From: an uncultured Eubacteriales bacterium
GTDB taxonomy: Bacteria; Bacillota; Clostridia; Peptostreptococcales; Anaerovoracaceae
NCBI GenBank assembly: GCA_959021945.1
Contig: CAUEYG010000109.1
Coordinates: 1-6,207, forward strand
DNA length: 6,207 bases
Reading direction: 5' to 3'
Shown here: positions 5,703 to 6,207 of the stretch, piece after piece
Numbering within the stretch: the stretch's first letter is position 1
How the letters are laid out: each line of letters starts with the position of its first letter
Translations under genes and position numbers: made by a program
The notes under the pieces: generated by a model
The model's input: the letters and a program-made list of their open reading frames with translations, nothing else
Databases searched by the model: none
What the model was told of the DNA's origin: nothing

Positions 5703-6207
5703 ATGGAAGTAGAAAAGAACAAGATGAAACGTCTTTTAAATATTGGAGTGGTTATATCCATTGTTTTATGCGTTTTTATTTTTTTGTTTTTGGCCAAATT
5801 TATGAACCGGGTTACAGAAGAGGCAGTGTTGAACATCAGCACCATGTATACTTCGGAAATGGACAGCCAAATTCAGGCTCGCTTTAACAGTGCCATAGGT
5901 GTACAGTACAATGAAACAGAAAAAATATTTCATAGCATAGGGCAGGAGCCTGCTCTGAATACAGATGCCTACAAAAACCTTGAGCAAAAAGCTTATTTAT
6001 GTGAGTTTTCTTATTTAGGATATATTTCAGAAGATCGGGAATATGTGACTCTTTATGGAGATAAGATCACAAGCAAAATTGAAGATTTATTTTCCAGAAG
6101 ATTAGGTGATAAAAGGACAGTTGGAATTGCTGAAAACGAGAAAGGAGAAGATCTCTTTCTCTTTGTAATACCCCAAAATTTTAAAACAGAAGATGGAACG
6201 AAAATTA
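5703..6207 (+). CDS. N-terminal part of a membrane-anchored sensor-like protein (3' partial)
   Basis: The frame is open from the ATG to the right edge (168 codons) with no stop, so the gene continues outside the window. AGAGGA (5694-5699) precedes the ATG by 3 nt, slightly close; AAGGGA at 5686-5691 is an alternative site. A short basic N-terminus leads to one strongly hydrophobic segment (about 12-31), followed by a helical stretch rich in charged residues and Gln (VTEEAVLNISTMYTSEMDSQ, 37-56). A mixed region around 97-160 follows (YLCEFSYLGYISEDREY; DLFLFVIPQNF), which looks like the start of an extracytoplasmic sensing domain. This layout is common at the N-terminus of clostridial sensor kinases and GGDEF/EAL proteins. 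No output domain is visible, so kinase versus cyclic-di-GMP enzyme cannot be decided. Its promoter and possible operator lie in the region shared with hcp. Confidence 0.75.
   Translation, partial: MEVEKNKMKRLLNIGVVISIVLCVFIFLFLAKFMNRVTEEAVLNISTMYTSEMDSQIQARFNSAIGVQYNETEKIFHSIGQEPALNTDAYKNLEQKAYLCEFSYLGYISEDREYVTLYGDKITSKIEDLFSRRLGDKRTVGIAENEKGEDLFLFVIPQNFKTEDGTKI

Noticed and set aside
5525..5987. Minus-strand open frames (5525-5845 and 5766-5987) running from the sensor gene into the hcp upstream region
   Set aside because: They cross the promoter and palindrome and are antisense to the sensor-like frame, which has a good promoter, a ribosome site and a clear membrane segment. The predicted peptides have no recognisable features.

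Overview
The window looks like chromosomal DNA from a low-to-mid GC, anaerobic Gram-positive bacterium of the class Clostridia, probably Lachnospiraceae-like. The evidence is the Shine-Dalgarno style (AGGAGG, GGAGGAG), the codon use, the clostridial type of hybrid cluster protein, and the flavour of the ABC and sensor proteins. This placement is inferred from protein style; no marker gene is present.

Left half (2-3890, plus strand): the tail of a four-gene operon. It holds, in order, an ABC transporter ATPase of the GldA/CcmA type (5' end outside the window), a GldF-like ABC-2 permease, a GldG-like membrane-anchored auxiliary protein (ABC_transp_aux type) and a DUF4340 protein with one N-terminal membrane anchor. 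The genes overlap by 29 nt or are 5 and 16 nt apart, so they are almost certainly co-transcribed. Such cassettes are named after Bacteroidetes gliding genes but are common in non-gliding bacteria, where the substrate is unknown. A strong hairpin with a T-tract (3911-3951) ends the operon and also serves the gene converging from the right.

Right half: a complete hybrid cluster protein gene (hcp, 3950-5509, minus strand) with every metal ligand of the family present. A 193-nt divergent intergenic region (5510-5702) follows, then the start of a plus-strand membrane-anchored sensor-like protein (5703 to beyond the right edge). The intergenic region holds a good sigma-A-type promoter for the rightward gene (TTTACA, 17 nt, TATTAT). 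Its -35 box lies inside a perfect 8-1-8 inverted repeat, a strong operator candidate. A second, imperfect palindrome lies close to the hcp start.

Working together: the left operon probably encodes an envelope-associated ABC system with two extracytoplasmic accessory proteins. Hcp is a cytosolic iron-sulfur enzyme linked to nitric oxide and nitrosative or oxidative stress. The divergent sensor may be co-regulated with hcp through the shared intergenic region, but that is inference. There are no RNA genes, mobile elements or CRISPR arrays. I see no clearly new system; the most open items are the unknown role of the Gld-like/DUF4340 cassette and the operator-promoter arrangement between hcp and the sensor gene.
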